Origin: an uncultured Planctomycetaceae bacterium
GTDB taxonomy: Bacteria; Planctomycetota; Planctomycetia; Pirellulales; Pirellulaceae
NCBI GenBank assembly: GCA_903921945.1
Contig: CAIXSC010000579.1
Location: 1-7,547 of the forward strand
Direction: 5' to 3'
DNA length: 7,547 bases
The translations under genes were made by a program, and so were the position numbers. The notes under the pieces were generated by a model. It was not told the DNA's origin. It did no database searches and worked only from the letters and a program-made list of their open reading frames with translations. Positions 1 through 5,177 of this stretch are shown one piece after another; position 1 is the first letter of the stretch, and each line of letters opens with the position of its first letter.

Positions 1-2
1 GC

Positions 3-2714
3 GAATGGCTGGCTTCGCACGCCGAAAGTTCGGGACTCGAGGGATTGGCTGACGCCGCCGCAATCGAGCCTGACGCCATGGATGCCCCACCGAGCGAGAT
101 GCCGGTCGAAGAGGAACCTTCCGAGCCGGCCCCGGTCGTGAAGATCTTGCCTTCGAAGGGCAACGCTGGCGGCAAGCCTACCCGAACGACAGCGGCCACC
201 GCCGCGCCCGCGACCGGCAAATCCGTGCCTGGCACGGCAGCCGCGAATCCAGCTTCCGCCTCTGCGGGCGCGACCGGCACCGCCGCTTCGCCCGCGCTTG
301 CCACCTCCAAGACACCCCAGCCCGCGAAGCCCAGCACCGGAGCCAAGCCTGACGCGGCAGCCAAGCCTGACGTTGCAGCCAAGCCCAGCCCGGCGACCAG
401 TGCGTCCAGCGGCACTTCAGCCGCTGTCGCCGCCAAAGCGGCCGGATCGCGGCCCGCCGCCTCAAGCTCGGCAGCGACAGCTGCGGAAGGAACCAGCGCC
501 TCGGCCACGGCGGGAAGGTCGGCCAGCGCCGCGTCTTCCGCCGGAACCGCGGCAAGCCTCAAGCCCAAGGCGCCGGCGGCCGGCACGGCTACTGGATCTC
601 CGACCAAGCCTGGGACGGCGGGCGTCGCCGGTGGCGTCGTCGGAGCAGCGGGTAAACCGGCCGCTGCCAAAGACGTCAAGCCGAGCCCTGGCACGAAAGC
701 CCCTGCCGGCCCCGCCACCGCTGGAGCCGCGGCGAAGTCGGTAAAGAAGAGTCCCCCGGCATCCAGTGTCAGCGCCAGTTCCGATAGCGGCTCCAGTGGC
801 CTCGATCCCCTGGGAGATTCCGATTCCTCATCGTCGTTCGCGGGCACCTCCGAAACGGAAAGTGCCGCCGCCGAATCGGCGACCGAGACATCCCTTTCGT
901 TCACGATCAAGACAGGCGGCAAGCGCCCGGCGGGAAAAGGTGGCAAGCCCGTTGCCAAGGGCAAACCCAAATCCGCCGCTGCCGCGACGGCGACTGCCGA
1001 CGACGAAAACGGCGATGCCGAAACCGCCAAGCCCACTCGAAAGATCCCCTTGTGGGTATGGATCGTCGGCGGCTCTGGCGTCGCGGGCGTCACTCTGATC
1101 GTCTTGATCGTCGCGTTGGTGGCCATCATGCTCGGCAATTCGGATAAGCCGACGCAGGTCGCACAGACCGGCGGTCCCGGCTCGACCGGAGCCAACGCTG
1201 CGGGAGCCAACGGCGCCGCTACGAACGCTGCTGGAACCGGTGGAGCTGCCGGAACCGGTGGAGCCGGGCAAACAACGCCGGAAGGCGGCGCGGCGGCGGG
1301 GGTGAATCCCGATGGCAGCGCCCCGGCCGCGAACGCCGCGGCGGGTGTCGATCCACTGACCGGCAATCCAGTGGTCGGCACTCCTTCCGGCAATCCCGCC
1401 GAAGTACCGGCTGGAACCACACCAGCAGCGGCTACCGGCGCTCAGCCTGGAACTCCAGCGGCAGCGCCGGGTGGCACCACTGCCGCACCGGCGGATCCAC
1501 TCTCGATCCTGCTCGGTGGCGGCAACACGCCGCCCGCCACAACTGCCACGCCCGGCACGGCTCCGACGACCGAGACGCCGGCCGGCAAACCTGACTCGCC
1601 GATGCCCGGCTCCTCGCCTGCGACTCCGGCGGCCACTCCAAAGCCGACGGCGCCGCCGCCTCCTCCGCCACCCAAGCCAACCCCGAAGCCGATGGGCGAT
1701 CCGCTCAAGGATTTCCCCAAGGAGTTCATCGAACTGCCCGCCTTGGCGAAGGATGCGCCGGTTCCCGAGCCGGTTTCGCTGGGCAAGGTGGTGATGCCGC
1801 CAAAGTCGCTGTTGATTGTCCATCTGCTGGGCGGTGACGGCGCGATCAAGGGCAAATCACGGTTCGTCATGGAGGCGGCCGATGGGGGGACCGCGGAACG
1901 CGATTGGGACATCTTTTTGCGTGAAGGCGAGGCCGAATCGGGCGGCGTGAAAGTCGCCCATCTCTCGCTTAAAGAAAGTGACCTGATGTTCGCCTGGGAG
2001 GCGGACGCCCCCAACCAACTCGCCTCGCCGCACCTCATCAACTGCATGTTGCAGCTCGCCGCCGGCCCCAAACAGGCCACGGTCGCGCTCCGCAAACCGC
2101 TGGAAGTGGAACCGCTCAAGGCGGAGATTCTCAAAGGCACCCTGAAAGGCAAATTCGATGTGCCGTTTCCGCCCAATCCCGACCGGATGAAAGTCGATAT
2201 TGTCTTTGATGGGCCGTTCCCGCCGTTGAAGTTCGAAGGCCAAAATCCGATGGATTCGGACAAAGGCAAAGCCACCGTTTGGTTCGGGGCCAGCCAGGAA
2301 ACGCAGATTTTCGCCTTAAGGCTCGACACCGTCTTTCGCCGTCAATTGGAAATTGGTTTCGACCCGCACGTGCGGATCAACACCACGTCCAAGCCCGAAA
2401 AGCTGACTGCCGCTGGACTTGGCAAAATGCAAAAGGCGGCGGAGGTCGCCCGGCAGCAGACGTTTGCCATGGTGGAGTTCGGTAAAAAGCAAGCAGGCGG
2501 CAAGAACGACGAAGCAACCCAGCAGCGACTGAGCTTGATGGAATCCCAGTTGTCCAATATCACCAAGGCGTCCGAACAGCTCGCCGGTCTCAAAGGGACC
2601 GCCGACCAGTTGTTGCAAGCCGGCCGAATTCACGTGCGGATTTTCTGCCAAGTCGACGACTTCAAGCTGGAATTGGTGCGAACCGCTGGCATCCCGGCTG
2701 CGGGCCAAAAATAG
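3..2714 (+). CDS. Very long low-complexity single-pass membrane protein with C-terminal folded domain (5'-partial)
   Basis: The frame is open to the left edge: the codons before the TTG at 45 read EWLASHAESSGLEG without a stop, so that TTG is probably internal and the true start lies outside the window. Residues are numbered from that TTG. About 1-330 are an Ala/Pro/Ser/Thr/Gly/Lys-rich, presumably disordered region, with an acidic Ser-rich patch (about 243-285) and a Lys-rich patch (about 288-316). A strongly hydrophobic segment at about 336-363, preceded by TRK, is one transmembrane helix; positive charge on its N side suggests a cytoplasmic N-terminus. A Gly/Ala/Thr/Pro linker (about 366-535) and seven consecutive prolines (537-543) follow. 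The last roughly 330 residues have normal composition with alternating hydrophobic residues and look folded and mostly beta-rich; I do not recognise the family. The function is unknown. The layout suggests an envelope-spanning anchor that displays the C-terminal domain outside the membrane. The DUF1501 gene follows after 21 bases and is probably in the same operon. Confidence 0.85.
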   Translation, partial: EWLASHAESSGLEGLADAAAIEPDAMDAPPSEMPVEEEPSEPAPVVKILPSKGNAGGKPTRTTAATAAPATGKSVPGTAAANPASASAGATGTAASPALATSKTPQPAKPSTGAKPDAAAKPDVAAKPSPATSASSGTSAAVAAKAAGSRPAASSSAATAAEGTSASATAGRSASAASSAGTAASLKPKAPAAGTATGSPTKPGTAGVAGGVVGAAGKPAAAKDVKPSPGTKAPAGPATAGAAAKSVKKSPPASSVSASSDSGSSGLDPLGDSDSSSSFAGTSETESAAAESATETSLSFTIKTGGKRPAGKGGKPVAKGKPKSAAAATATADDENGDAETAKPTRKIPLWVWIVGGSGVAGVTLIVLIVALVAIMLGNSDKPTQVAQTGGPGSTGANAAGANGAATNAAGTGGAAGTGGAGQTTPEGGAAAGVNPDGSAPAANAAAGVDPLTGNPVVGTPSGNPAEVPAGTTPAAATGAQPGTPAAAPGGTTAAPADPLSILLGGGNTPPATTATPGTAPTTETPAGKPDSPMPGSSPATPAATPKPTAPPPPPPPKPTPKPMGDPLKDFPKEFIELPALAKDAPVPEPVSLGKVVMPPKSLLIVHLLGGDGAIKGKSRFVMEAADGGTAERDWDIFLREGEAESGGVKVAHLSLKESDLMFAWEADAPNQLASPHLINCMLQLAAGPKQATVALRKPLEVEPLKAEILKGTLKGKFDVPFPPNPDRMKVDIVFDGPFPPLKFEGQNPMDSDKGKATVWFGASQETQIFALRLDTVFRRQLEIGFDPHVRINTTSKPEKLTAAGLGKMQKAAEVARQQTFAMVEFGKKQAGGKNDEATQQRLSLMESQLSNITKASEQLAGLKGTADQLLQAGRIHVRIFCQVDDFKLELVRTAGIPAAGQK
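342..395 (+). repeat. Tandem 18-bp coding repeat (Lys-Pro-Asp-Ala units)
   Basis: Three head-to-tail 18-base units start at 342, 360 and 378 and encode AKPDAA, AKPDVA and AKPSPA. The first two differ at only two bases and the third is more diverged. They lie in the cytoplasmic low-complexity part of the membrane protein and suggest growth by in-frame slippage or unequal recombination. Confidence 0.8.
1233..1268 (+). repeat. Tandem 18-bp coding repeat (Gly-Thr-Gly-Gly-Ala)
   Basis: Two adjacent 18-base units begin with the same 14 bases (ggaaccggtggagc) at 1233 and 1251 and encode GTGGA repeats just after the transmembrane helix. A related pair based on ggagccaacg lies directly upstream, around 1188-1211. 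These are in-frame expansions in the extracytoplasmic linker. Confidence 0.75.
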
Positions 2715-2723
2715 CCGCGTCTC

Positions 2724-2727
2724 AGGA
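2724..2727 (+). promoter_or_regulatory. Shine-Dalgarno sequence of the DUF1501 gene
   Basis: AGGA lies 8 bases before the ATG at 2736, in the 21-base gap after the preceding stop codon. The spacing is standard. It supports that ATG as the start and independent translation initiation inside a bicistronic message. Confidence 0.6.
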
Positions 2728-2735
2728 ACCACGCC

Positions 2736-4313
2736 ATGCTCCGCATCCTCGGTTCTCCCAAACGCGTCTGCCAAGGACTCACCCGCCGCGACACGCTTCG
2801 AGTCGGCGGATTAGGGTTCGCGGGCCTCGCCCTCGATCAGATCCTCGCTCTTCAAGACCGCTCGCGACGGTCGGCGGCCGGGGATTCGATGGCGGGCGTT
2901 ACGCCTGTGGCCGCCGCCAGCGCCACGTCGCCGGCAGGCTCGCCGAGCGGTTCCGTGAATTCGCTCGGCAGCTCGTTCGGTCGCGCCAAATCGGTGATCT
3001 TGATCCACCTTTACGGCGCTCCAAGCCAGTTGGAATGGGTCGATCCCAAGCCCGACGCGCCGCGGGAAATCCGGGGCGAGCTCGGCGTGATCCCTTCCAA
3101 GCTGTCGGGGTGCCAAGTTGGCGAACTTTTCCCTCGCTTCGCACAGGTGCTGGATCGCTGCACCGTCTTGCGGTCGCTCACGCATCCCTACCCGATCCAC
3201 GGCGTCGCCTATGCGTTGACTGGCACGCCCGCGATCGATGTGGCGATGGAACTCGCCCCGCGCGACCCGCGTCACTGGCCGTTTTTCGGCTCGGCAGTGG
3301 CCTATGTGGACGAACAGCGCCGCCCCGCGTTTCCCTCCGTGCCATCGAATATCGCGTTGCCGTTCCGTTTCAGCAGCAAAAGAGTGGGCGAAGTCCCGCG
3401 GGCCGGCCCGTACGGCGGGTTCCTGGGTAGCGCCTATGATCCGCTGTTCACCGATTTTGTCGGCGAGGCGACCAAGAGCCTGCGAAAAACGCTTCGCGAC
3501 ATGGAGTACACCGGCAACGATCCGTACATCGGTTGTTCGGACGACGCCCGTTTCGTCGTGCCCGCCGCCACCGCTTTGCCCGCCGAAGTCACGCTCGATC
3601 GCATCCGCGATCGTCGTTCGCTGCTGGAACAACTCAACGCCGCTCGGCAACCGCTCGAGCGGTTCGCCGCAACGCGACAATTGTCACGCCACCAACAGGC
3701 GGCCTTGTCGTTGATCGAGTCGCCCCGGCTGGCCGAGGCACTGGATCTGCGCCGCGAAGATCCCGCCGTCCGCGATTCCTACGGCCCCACGCTGTTTGGA
3801 AAATCGTGCTTGGCGGCCCGACGGCTGGTCGAAGCGGGGGCCCGAGTCGTCTCGGTCTTCTGGGATGAGTTCGGCTTGGCGGGCATGGGCTGGGACACGC
3901 ACTGGAACCATTATCCGCGGATGAAGGTCGAACTGTGCCCGGGCCTCGACCATGGCTGGCAGGGGCTCATTGCCGACCTCGACCAGCGTGGCCTGCTCGA
4001 CGAAACGCTGGTTGTCTGCACCAGCGAACATGGGCGCACACCGAAGCTAAACAGCGCCGTCGGAGCCGGTCGCGACCACTGGTCGCAGGTCTACTCCACG
4101 GTTATCGCCGGAGGCGGCACCGCCCGCGGCCGCATCGTCGGGAAATCAGACCGCCACGCAGCGGAAGTGGCCGATCTGCCATTAAGCCCGAAAGACCTGC
4201 TCGCCACGATGTACCACCTGCTGGGCATCGATCCCCATCTGCGGATCCACGACCCTACTGGCCGCCCGCAGCCGCTGGTTGATGGCCGCGTCATCACGGA
4301 AGCTCTTAGCTAA
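2736..4313 (+). CDS. DUF1501 family protein, Tat-exported (sulfatase/alkaline-phosphatase-like fold)
   Basis: This 525-residue protein belongs to DUF1501, a family greatly expanded in planctomycetes and related to the sulfatase/alkaline phosphatase superfamily; no reaction has been established for it. The N-terminus has a twin-arginine signal, TRRDT at 16-20 followed by a Gly/Leu-rich hydrophobic stretch, so Tat export is expected. Recognisable blocks are GAPSQLEWVDPKPDAPREIRG near 94-114, WDTH at 386-389, SEHGRTP at 430-436, GRDHW at 445-449, an AGGG turn near 459 and a C-terminal LLGIDPHLRIHDPTGRP block. The start MLRILGSPKR resembles other family members and has a Shine-Dalgarno sequence. 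Between the signal and the first conserved block (about 42-83) is an Ala/Ser/Gly-rich spacer that is longer than usual and makes the protein somewhat longer than most relatives. Family members often neighbour DUF1549/DUF1553 cytochrome-like genes; here the upstream partner is the low-complexity membrane protein. Confidence 0.93.
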   Translation: MLRILGSPKRVCQGLTRRDTLRVGGLGFAGLALDQILALQDRSRRSAAGDSMAGVTPVAAASATSPAGSPSGSVNSLGSSFGRAKSVILIHLYGAPSQLEWVDPKPDAPREIRGELGVIPSKLSGCQVGELFPRFAQVLDRCTVLRSLTHPYPIHGVAYALTGTPAIDVAMELAPRDPRHWPFFGSAVAYVDEQRRPAFPSVPSNIALPFRFSSKRVGEVPRAGPYGGFLGSAYDPLFTDFVGEATKSLRKTLRDMEYTGNDPYIGCSDDARFVVPAATALPAEVTLDRIRDRRSLLEQLNAARQPLERFAATRQLSRHQQAALSLIESPRLAEALDLRREDPAVRDSYGPTLFGKSCLAARRLVEAGARVVSVFWDEFGLAGMGWDTHWNHYPRMKVELCPGLDHGWQGLIADLDQRGLLDETLVVCTSEHGRTPKLNSAVGAGRDHWSQVYSTVIAGGGTARGRIVGKSDRHAAEVADLPLSPKDLLATMYHLLGIDPHLRIHDPTGRPQPLVDGRVITEALS

Positions 4314-4347
4314 CCGCGGCTGCACGGACGATGGCCTGAGGCCGCGG
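4314..4347 (+). terminator. Possible terminator hairpin after the DUF1501 gene
   Basis: A perfect 7-bp GC-only inverted repeat (ccgcggc at 4314-4320, gccgcgg at 4341-4347) begins at the base after the TAA stop. The 20-base loop contains a competing short stem (ggcc-tga-ggcc). No T-run follows, so it is not a classical intrinsic terminator. It may end or stabilise the DUF1501 transcript, or terminate the convergent rpsU transcript. The rest of the convergent gap to 4442 shows nothing else I can support. Confidence 0.35.
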
Positions 4348-4442
4348 CAAAGAGGGGAAGCTGAGATTCCTTCCAGCAGCCAAAACTGCCGGGAATTCGC
4401 TTCGGGCACGCGGCTTGAAGTTGCCTGGGCGAGAGACGAACG

Positions 4443-4640
4443 CTATACGCCGCCGGCGGGCACAACCCGACGCGACCGACGTTCTGCACGCAACCTTGCC
4501 CGCCGCTTGATTTCGCTGGGCTTTTCGTAGTATTCGCGGCGACGCATTTCCTTCTTGATTCCGCTGCGCTCAACGAGCTTCCGGAATCGGCGGACGGCCT
4601 CCTGAATCGTTTCCTTCTCTCGCACAACCAACTTAACCAT
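4443..4640 (-). CDS. rpsU: 30S ribosomal protein bS21
   Basis: The 65-residue basic protein begins MVKLVVREKETIQEAVRRF and contains the bS21 core RRFRKLVERSGIKKEMRRREYYEKPSEIKRR in pieces (about 17-47), followed by an Arg-rich tail. bS21 is a small-subunit protein near the anti-Shine-Dalgarno end of 16S rRNA and acts in translation initiation. A longer frame continues upstream, but this ATG is chosen because the homologous sequence starts here and an AGGAGG stands just before it. The gene lies alone, without the dnaG-rpoD partners known from E. coli. It is convergent with the DUF1501 gene and divergent from the leucine-zipper microprotein gene. The C-terminal VVPAGGV extends beyond the conserved core. 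Confidence 0.96.
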   Translation of the reverse strand: MVKLVVREKETIQEAVRRFRKLVERSGIKKEMRRREYYEKPSEIKRRARLRAERRSRRVVPAGGV

Positions 4641-4644
4641 CGTT

Positions 4645-4650
4645 CCTCCT
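4645..4650 (-). promoter_or_regulatory. Strong Shine-Dalgarno sequence of rpsU
   Basis: On the minus strand the bases before the ATG read GAGGAGGAACG-ATG, a full AGGAGG core 4 bases from the start codon. It is stronger than the sites before the other genes here and decides the rpsU start. The gap is short, so initiation may depend on the GAGG part. Confidence 0.75.
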
Positions 4651-4713
4651 CGACCCGAACATAACTTGGCTCCACGGGGATGTTTTGACGCGTTCCACCC
4701 AGACGGGCTGCGT

Positions 4714-4743
4714 AGTGTACACGTCGGCCCGTCGAGCTGTCCA
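4714..4743 (-). promoter_or_regulatory. Candidate sigma70-type promoter of rpsU
   Basis: On the minus strand TGGACA (4743-4738, five of six matches to TTGACA) is separated by 18 bases from TACACT (4719-4714, four of six matches to TATAAT). It would start transcription near 4707 and give a 5' leader of about 65 bases before rpsU. It is identified by eye only; planctomycete promoter consensus is poorly defined. Confidence 0.35.
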
Positions 4744-4769
4744 GCCGTCGGAGTGACGAAAACCATCAA

Positions 4770-4801
4770 CCGATACGCATCTGGCGACCGAAGAGTATCG
4801 G
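4770..4801. other. Inverted repeat / hairpin 1 upstream of the microprotein gene
   Basis: A perfect 7-bp inverted repeat, ccgatac (4770-4776) and gtatcgg (4795-4801), encloses 18 bases that can extend the stem by tct/aga after a gca bulge. It could be an operator or a structured 5' leader of the downstream small gene. No T-run follows. Confidence 0.4.
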
Positions 4802-4802
4802 C

Positions 4803-4825
4803 AGCGGGGCCATTCAACCCCAGCT
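4803..4825 (+). other. Hairpin 2, with short T tail
   Basis: AGCGGGG pairs with CCCC(a)GCT across an eight-base loop, with one bulged A in the 3' arm, and is followed by TT. It begins two bases after hairpin 1. It could be a weak terminator or attenuator upstream of the repeated initiation region; the very short T tract argues against efficient intrinsic termination. Confidence 0.3.
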
Positions 4826-4830
4826 TTACC

Positions 4831-4866
4831 CTCGCAACAGGTGGAAAACCCTCTCGTATGTCGACC
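4831..4866 (+). repeat. 36-bp direct repeat, copy 1 (duplicated translation-initiation region)
   Basis: All 36 bases from ctcgcaacag to gtcgacc are identical to 4904-4939, and the bases directly outside differ at both ends. The unit contains an AGGTGG Shine-Dalgarno-like sequence (4839-4844), an ATG at 4858 and a SalI-type GTCGAC palindrome. Here the ATG opens only a five-codon frame ending at 4875. Confidence 0.95.
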
Positions 4867-4875
4867 TGCCCCTAA
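4858..4875 (+). CDS. Possible five-codon upstream ORF (MSTCP)
   Basis: Because the first repeat copy carries the same ribosome-binding region and start codon as the real gene, it would start a peptide MSTCP that ends at TAA (4873-4875), 55 bases before the start of the microprotein gene. It may be a leader ORF that affects downstream translation or simply a by-product of the duplication. Nothing here proves translation. Confidence 0.25.
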   Translation: MSTCP

Positions 4876-4903
4876 TTCGCGAATGCGCTGTTTTGTTTGA
4901 AGA

Positions 4904-4939
4904 CTCGCAACAGGTGGAAAACCCTCTCGTATGTCGACC
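4904..4939 (+). repeat. 36-bp direct repeat, copy 2 (holds the real start codon)
   Basis: This copy is identical to the one at 4831-4866, with a period of 73 bases and a 37-base interval. It includes AGGTGG at 4912-4917, 13 bases before the ATG at 4931, and the first three codons of the microprotein gene. Confidence 0.95.
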
Positions 4940-5098
4940 GTCGCCGACCCGACCGAACTTCTGCGTGAACTCGACGCCCGCCAAGACGAGCTGCTCGAAC
5001 AGCTCGACAAGCTCAATCAACGGGCCGAGGAATTGTTGAAATATTGCCAGGAAAACCGCGTCGCCAAGGCGTCCGACACCTCCCCCGATCCGGCCTAG
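4931..5098 (+). CDS. 55-residue leucine-zipper coiled-coil microprotein
   Basis: The protein starts MSTVADPTELLRELDARQDE and ends at TAG (5096-5098). No other in-frame start exists between this ATG and the upstream stop at 4898-4900. Residues 9-40 form an amphipathic helix with leucines spaced by seven at 14, 21, 28 and 35 and the alternate core positions at 11, 18, 25, 32 and 39 (L, Q, L, A, C): about four and a half heptads. Charged residues fill the outer positions and the C-terminal tail (45-55) is Ser/Pro/Asp-rich. There is no signal peptide or membrane segment, so a cytoplasmic homo- or hetero-oligomer is likely. A lone cysteine at 39 sits in a core position and could crosslink a parallel dimer. 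I recognise no family; SlyX-like or other short helical adaptors are possible analogues only in shape. Codon use and GC match the neighbours. The Shine-Dalgarno-like sequence is unusually far (13 bases). Confidence 0.75.
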   Translation: MSTVADPTELLRELDARQDELLEQLDKLNQRAEELLKYCQENRVAKASDTSPDPA

Positions 5099-5136
5099 CC
5101 ATCGGCGGTCGCCTGTCGTCCCCAATCGCGTCGTCG

Positions 5137-5167
5137 TTCCGGCCGTCACGCTGCCATCCCACCGGAA
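5137..5167. terminator. Weak inverted repeat between convergent genes
   Basis: A 6-bp inverted repeat (ttccgg at 5137-5142, ccggaa at 5162-5167) with a 19-base loop lies in the 79-base gap between the stop codons of the microprotein gene and the convergent hydrolase gene. It could serve as a bidirectional terminator, but there is no T-run on either strand. Confidence 0.2.
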
Positions 5168-5177
5168 GGATTCGGCA

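Larger units (their letters stand above)
4641..4930. other. Divergent intergenic region between rpsU and the microprotein gene
   Basis: This 290-base region carries control elements for both directions. From left to right it holds the rpsU Shine-Dalgarno and candidate promoter, an 8-base palindrome gtgtacac (4715-4722) overlapping the candidate -10 box, two consecutive hairpins (4770-4801 and 4803-4825), two copies of a 36-bp direct repeat, and a 10-base palindrome attcgcgaat (4875-4884) between the copies. A plus-strand frame from 4666 to 4875 crosses it but has no family resemblance and I do not call it a gene. Confidence 0.6.

Noticed and set aside
45..47. TTG at 45 as the true start of the first gene
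   Set aside because: The frame stays open to the window edge and there is no Shine-Dalgarno sequence before the TTG, so the coding region more likely begins upstream of the window.
828..2329. Long minus-strand ORFs opposite the low-complexity gene
   Set aside because: They are Arg-rich or Gly/Ser-rich mirror translations of repetitive GC-rich codons, without domains; the plus-strand frame has the transmembrane helix and the folded C-terminal domain.
2811..3680. 289-residue minus-strand ORF inside the DUF1501 gene
   Set aside because: The plus strand carries clear DUF1501 motifs through the whole stretch, so this is an antisense shadow.
4685..4718. Plus-strand TTGACG followed by TAGTGT as a promoter for the microprotein gene
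   Set aside because: The spacing is about 22 bases, too long for a sigma70-type promoter; no better plus-strand -10 box was found.
4443..4817. Longer 124-residue version of the bS21 gene
   Set aside because: The first 59 residues have no bS21 similarity and would cover the intergenic control region; the ATG at 4640 has an AGGAGG site and gives the normal family length.
4666..4875. 69-residue plus-strand ORF across the divergent intergenic region
   Set aside because: It has no recognisable domain or Shine-Dalgarno sequence and runs through the two hairpins and the first repeat copy; it looks like a chance frame in GC-rich DNA.
4831..4939. Two 36-bp repeats with a 37-bp interval read as a minimal CRISPR array
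   Set aside because: Only two copies, no further degenerate copy at 73-base steps on either side, no internal palindrome typical of many arrays, no cas genes in the window, and the second copy overlaps the start of a convincing small gene.
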